From Peromyscus leucopus (Eukaryota > Chordata > Mammalia > Rodentia > Cricetidae): DNA of 64,000 nucleotides. Positions 61,495 to 64,000 of the stretch are shown here, in pieces. The translations under genes and the position numbers were made by a program. Each line of letters starts with the position of its first letter. Positions within the stretch are counted from its first letter, which is position 1. The notes beneath the pieces were generated by a model. That model saw only the letters and a list, made by a program, of their open reading frames with translations, was not told the origin of the DNA and ran no database searches. The DNA lies in the NCBI RefSeq assembly GCF_004664715.2, contig NC_051067.1, forward strand, positions 69,582,982 through 69,646,981, in the 5' to 3' direction.

Positions 61495-64000
61495 TTCCTC
61501 ACTGTGATGTGAAATGTTTTGATCTGCTGCACAGTCCCACAATGATGTGCTACTCATACAGGTCTCAAAGCTGAAAAACCAGCTGATCATTGAGTGGAAC
61601 CTCTAGAATTGTGAACCTACATAAACCTATCAGACATCTCCAGGGTTTGTCTTATGGACAAAAGTATACTAACACAGAATCTCAAGTCATTTTGACTTGT
61701 TCCCAGGAGAAAATGTCACTAAATGTTCTATTAATCAACATGCAAATGACGTATAGAAACTTGATGGTGAACAAATTCACAATTGCATCTCTTCCACCTA
61801 TCATACACAAGATCGTGACTCCTTTGTGGCTCTTCTCCTCAGTGTTTCTGGTTTGTTTGTTTCCTGACCTTTACTCTCAAAAAATCTCACAACAGACTAG
61901 TTCCCTCTCAAAGCTCAGCCCATCTATTCAGTTTATCTCCTGAAAGCTAACCAAGATCCACATTGGTGTCCATGCTCACTTTCTCCCTTCTCAAAACCCT
62001 AGTTTCAGATTTCCATCCACATCTCTGAAGGATGTTTTAATTTCTTTTTCCTTCTCATCCATTATCCTCTTTGTACATCTAATTTAAGGCAGTGGCATCC
62101 AATCTACTAAACTAGCCATGTGAATATGCTGCCATTCTGTTCTTCTTGATTTATATTCACCAAGGTCTTATTTTCTTCCTACATTCAACCACTTCAATTC
62201 ATAGTCTAACAGCAGAGTTTACTTCAGTGCTTAGAGCCTTCTGCACTCACCTGTCTGCTGCTTCAGTGAACTCTTCCTTGGTAGAAAAAACTGTAAACAA
62301 GACATGGTATCTCTTCTCAAAAGGCTTTCAATATAATTCAGGAGGTGGGGTCAACAAAAGTAAATTTTAATAATTAAAAATTTAATAACTGTGAGATATA
62401 ATAAGGGTTTGGGAAACTATGTATAGATTTTAGACATTAAAGTTCCATTTAGCCATGAGGTAAGGATTTCCAGGGAAGAGAAAATTTTGAGTTTGAATTG
62501 ACAACTATAAGATACAAAGAAAATGAAGAGAGATTCATTTTAAGGCTTGAAAGCCTTGGAGCATGCTTATGTGGCTCTTCATGTTAAAGGTATAAATCAA
62601 ATGAGATGGGAGTTGGGGCCAGAGCATGAGCCAGAGACCTAGAAGGAAGAGTTAACTACTCAAAAAAAAAAAAAAAAAAAAAAAAACCTGCGTGGGTGTA
62701 ATTATACAAGAGAACTAAATAATTGTGAAAGAAATGGTGATATAAAAAGATCTATGAAGAGCAAAAGGCTATCAAAACTTCTGGGTAGAAGGAAAAATGT
62801 TTACACAAATCTAGAGTGAGCCCATGGCTATATGAGAGAAGTCAGGGACTGTGTTGTAGAGGATTGTCACCATCATCATCTGGAAGCAAGCCTCATTAAG
62901 ATGAGGAGAGTGAGGCATACTAAAATTGAACTCTTCTCCACTCCCTGTCCCTTCTGACAGTGCTTCTTGTTGAACACAACAACCAGAACTGAAAAGCATG
63001 GAAAGTTAACATCCACATACGAATTCCTTATTTCTGCTTCTTAAAAGTAGAGCCGAGGATGGAAAGTAGACAAGACAGATGCGATGAGGGCTGTGGGAAC
63101 ATCCAGAGATGTTTCTGGAAAGGGCACTGGATTTCCTTGTTCTAGCTTACTTGGGCATTTTATAGTTAGCTCTGCTTAAAATCTTCATTCAACAAATTTT
63201 AGTCATGTGTTGATGCATTTATCCTACCTAATATTAATTGGTCATGTGACTGTGACTTCTCACAGTCAATACAATTTTCTAAATTTCAGAATGCATTTCC
63301 ATTTATGGGATGACTCAAAACCAATGTGCACTTCAAGCTACTATCGCTGTTGTCAGCATTAGTTTCCAATCTTTCTCTCATTCATTTTTATTCTGAAAAT
63401 TTCATATTTTGATATAATACAACAGATACCAGTCATAAGTAATTTTTTTCTGACATTTACCCCAAACCATCCACTCATCTCTTTGGCATGAAGTCAATGA
63501 GTATAAGAAGTGAAATCACACATTAAGTAAGAGCTGTCTCATTTGATAAATGAAGTAAGTAGAAGCATGGTGTCATCTACTTGACAAATGGATCTAATTT
63601 AGCTGTGTGGATTTCTCCACTTGGTGAAGACGTTAGTGTGTCTGCAGGTTTTCTTGCTTGGTATGTAAAAGGAGTCTAGAGAGCAACTCCTCACTGCTGC
63701 CTTCCCCATGGCCTGAAGATGTAATGAGGAAGTACATTTTGTCTGAGATATTAAAACCATCACTGTGGTATTTCTGCGATTTGGACAGGATAAAAAGACA
63801 GGAATTAGATCCTATGCCAAAGGGACTAGAATGGAATCACTCTTTTTCAGTGATTTAATTGTATTTAGTCAAAACAGCAGAATTCAATGGAAAATTACCT
63901 TCAAAATGAATACAGAATGGTTTATGACTTAGAATTTTTACTTTCTGACAAGTCATAAATCAAATATAAGTGCCAAGTAGACATTTTCAGACATGTGAGC
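59780..64000. other. Probable intergenic sequence
   Basis: Apart from the CT microsatellite and an A-run at 62662-62686, I see no gene, RNA or clear transposon. Open frames of 132 codons (60656-61054), 117 codons (61590-61943) and 109 codons (61069-61398, minus) have no recognisable domains and no splice or promoter context. The window ends without reaching a further gene. Confidence 0.6.
61404..61492 (+). repeat. (CT)n with (GTCTCT) units
   Basis: TCTCTG units to about 61440 then about 50 bp of pure CT. The Ser/Leu reading on the + strand and Arg/Glu reading on the minus strand are artefacts. Confidence 0.97.

Noticed and set aside
61590..61943. 117-codon open frame on the + strand
   Set aside because: No recognised domain or homologous exon structure.

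Overview
This is rodent genomic DNA, almost entirely non-coding. B1, B2, B3/B4 and ID SINEs, rodent L1 3' ends, a URR1-like hAT element and many (CA)n, (GA)n and (GGAA)n microsatellites show it is a rodent. The B1 variant ("gctttgctcctttcctgggactcacttgg") and a high-copy LTR family beginning TGCTGTGGGAT point to a cricetid (deer mouse, vole or hamster type) rather than Mus or Rattus. That placement is inference from recalled repeat types, not a database match.

The only protein-coding gene I can support is the 3' end of Plxdc2 (plexin domain containing 2, a single-pass membrane protein) on the + strand. Two coding exons are present: 9673-9833 (juxtamembrane stretch, transmembrane helix, start of the cytosolic tail) and 33034-33150 (last 38 residues and stop). 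A 23.2 kb intron separates them. The 3' UTR starts at 33151. Poly(A) signals lie nearby at 33494-33503, and a good distal candidate lies at 42787-42792. If the distal one is used, the 3' UTR is about 9.65 kb.

Layout: 1-9672 is Plxdc2 intron, with an old L1 ORF2 relic broken by an L1 3' end and a B1. 9673-9833 is the membrane-spanning exon. 9834-33033 is the last intron, with SINEs, old mammalian repeats and a 129-bp-offset duplication at 16 kb. 33034-33150 is the terminal coding exon. 33151 to about 42.8 kb is the proximal and possible distal 3' UTR, with few repeats apart from one B2 and several microsatellites. 42.8-64 kb is probably intergenic and dense in transposons.

The most informative structures are endogenous-retrovirus relics that can be resolved to the base. 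A minus-strand provirus at 54864-58396 has a perfect 6-bp target duplication, a lysine-tRNA-like primer-binding site and a decayed Gag zinc-knuckle relic. An oppositely oriented 3' end of the same family lies inside it, and that copy's LTR is split by a solo LTR with its own perfect 6-bp duplication. A second nest (SINE, then LTR, then solo LTR) is at 48.47-49.64 kb. A solo LTR splits a (CA)n tract at 43.2 kb. I found no new protein system, RNA gene or CRISPR array.
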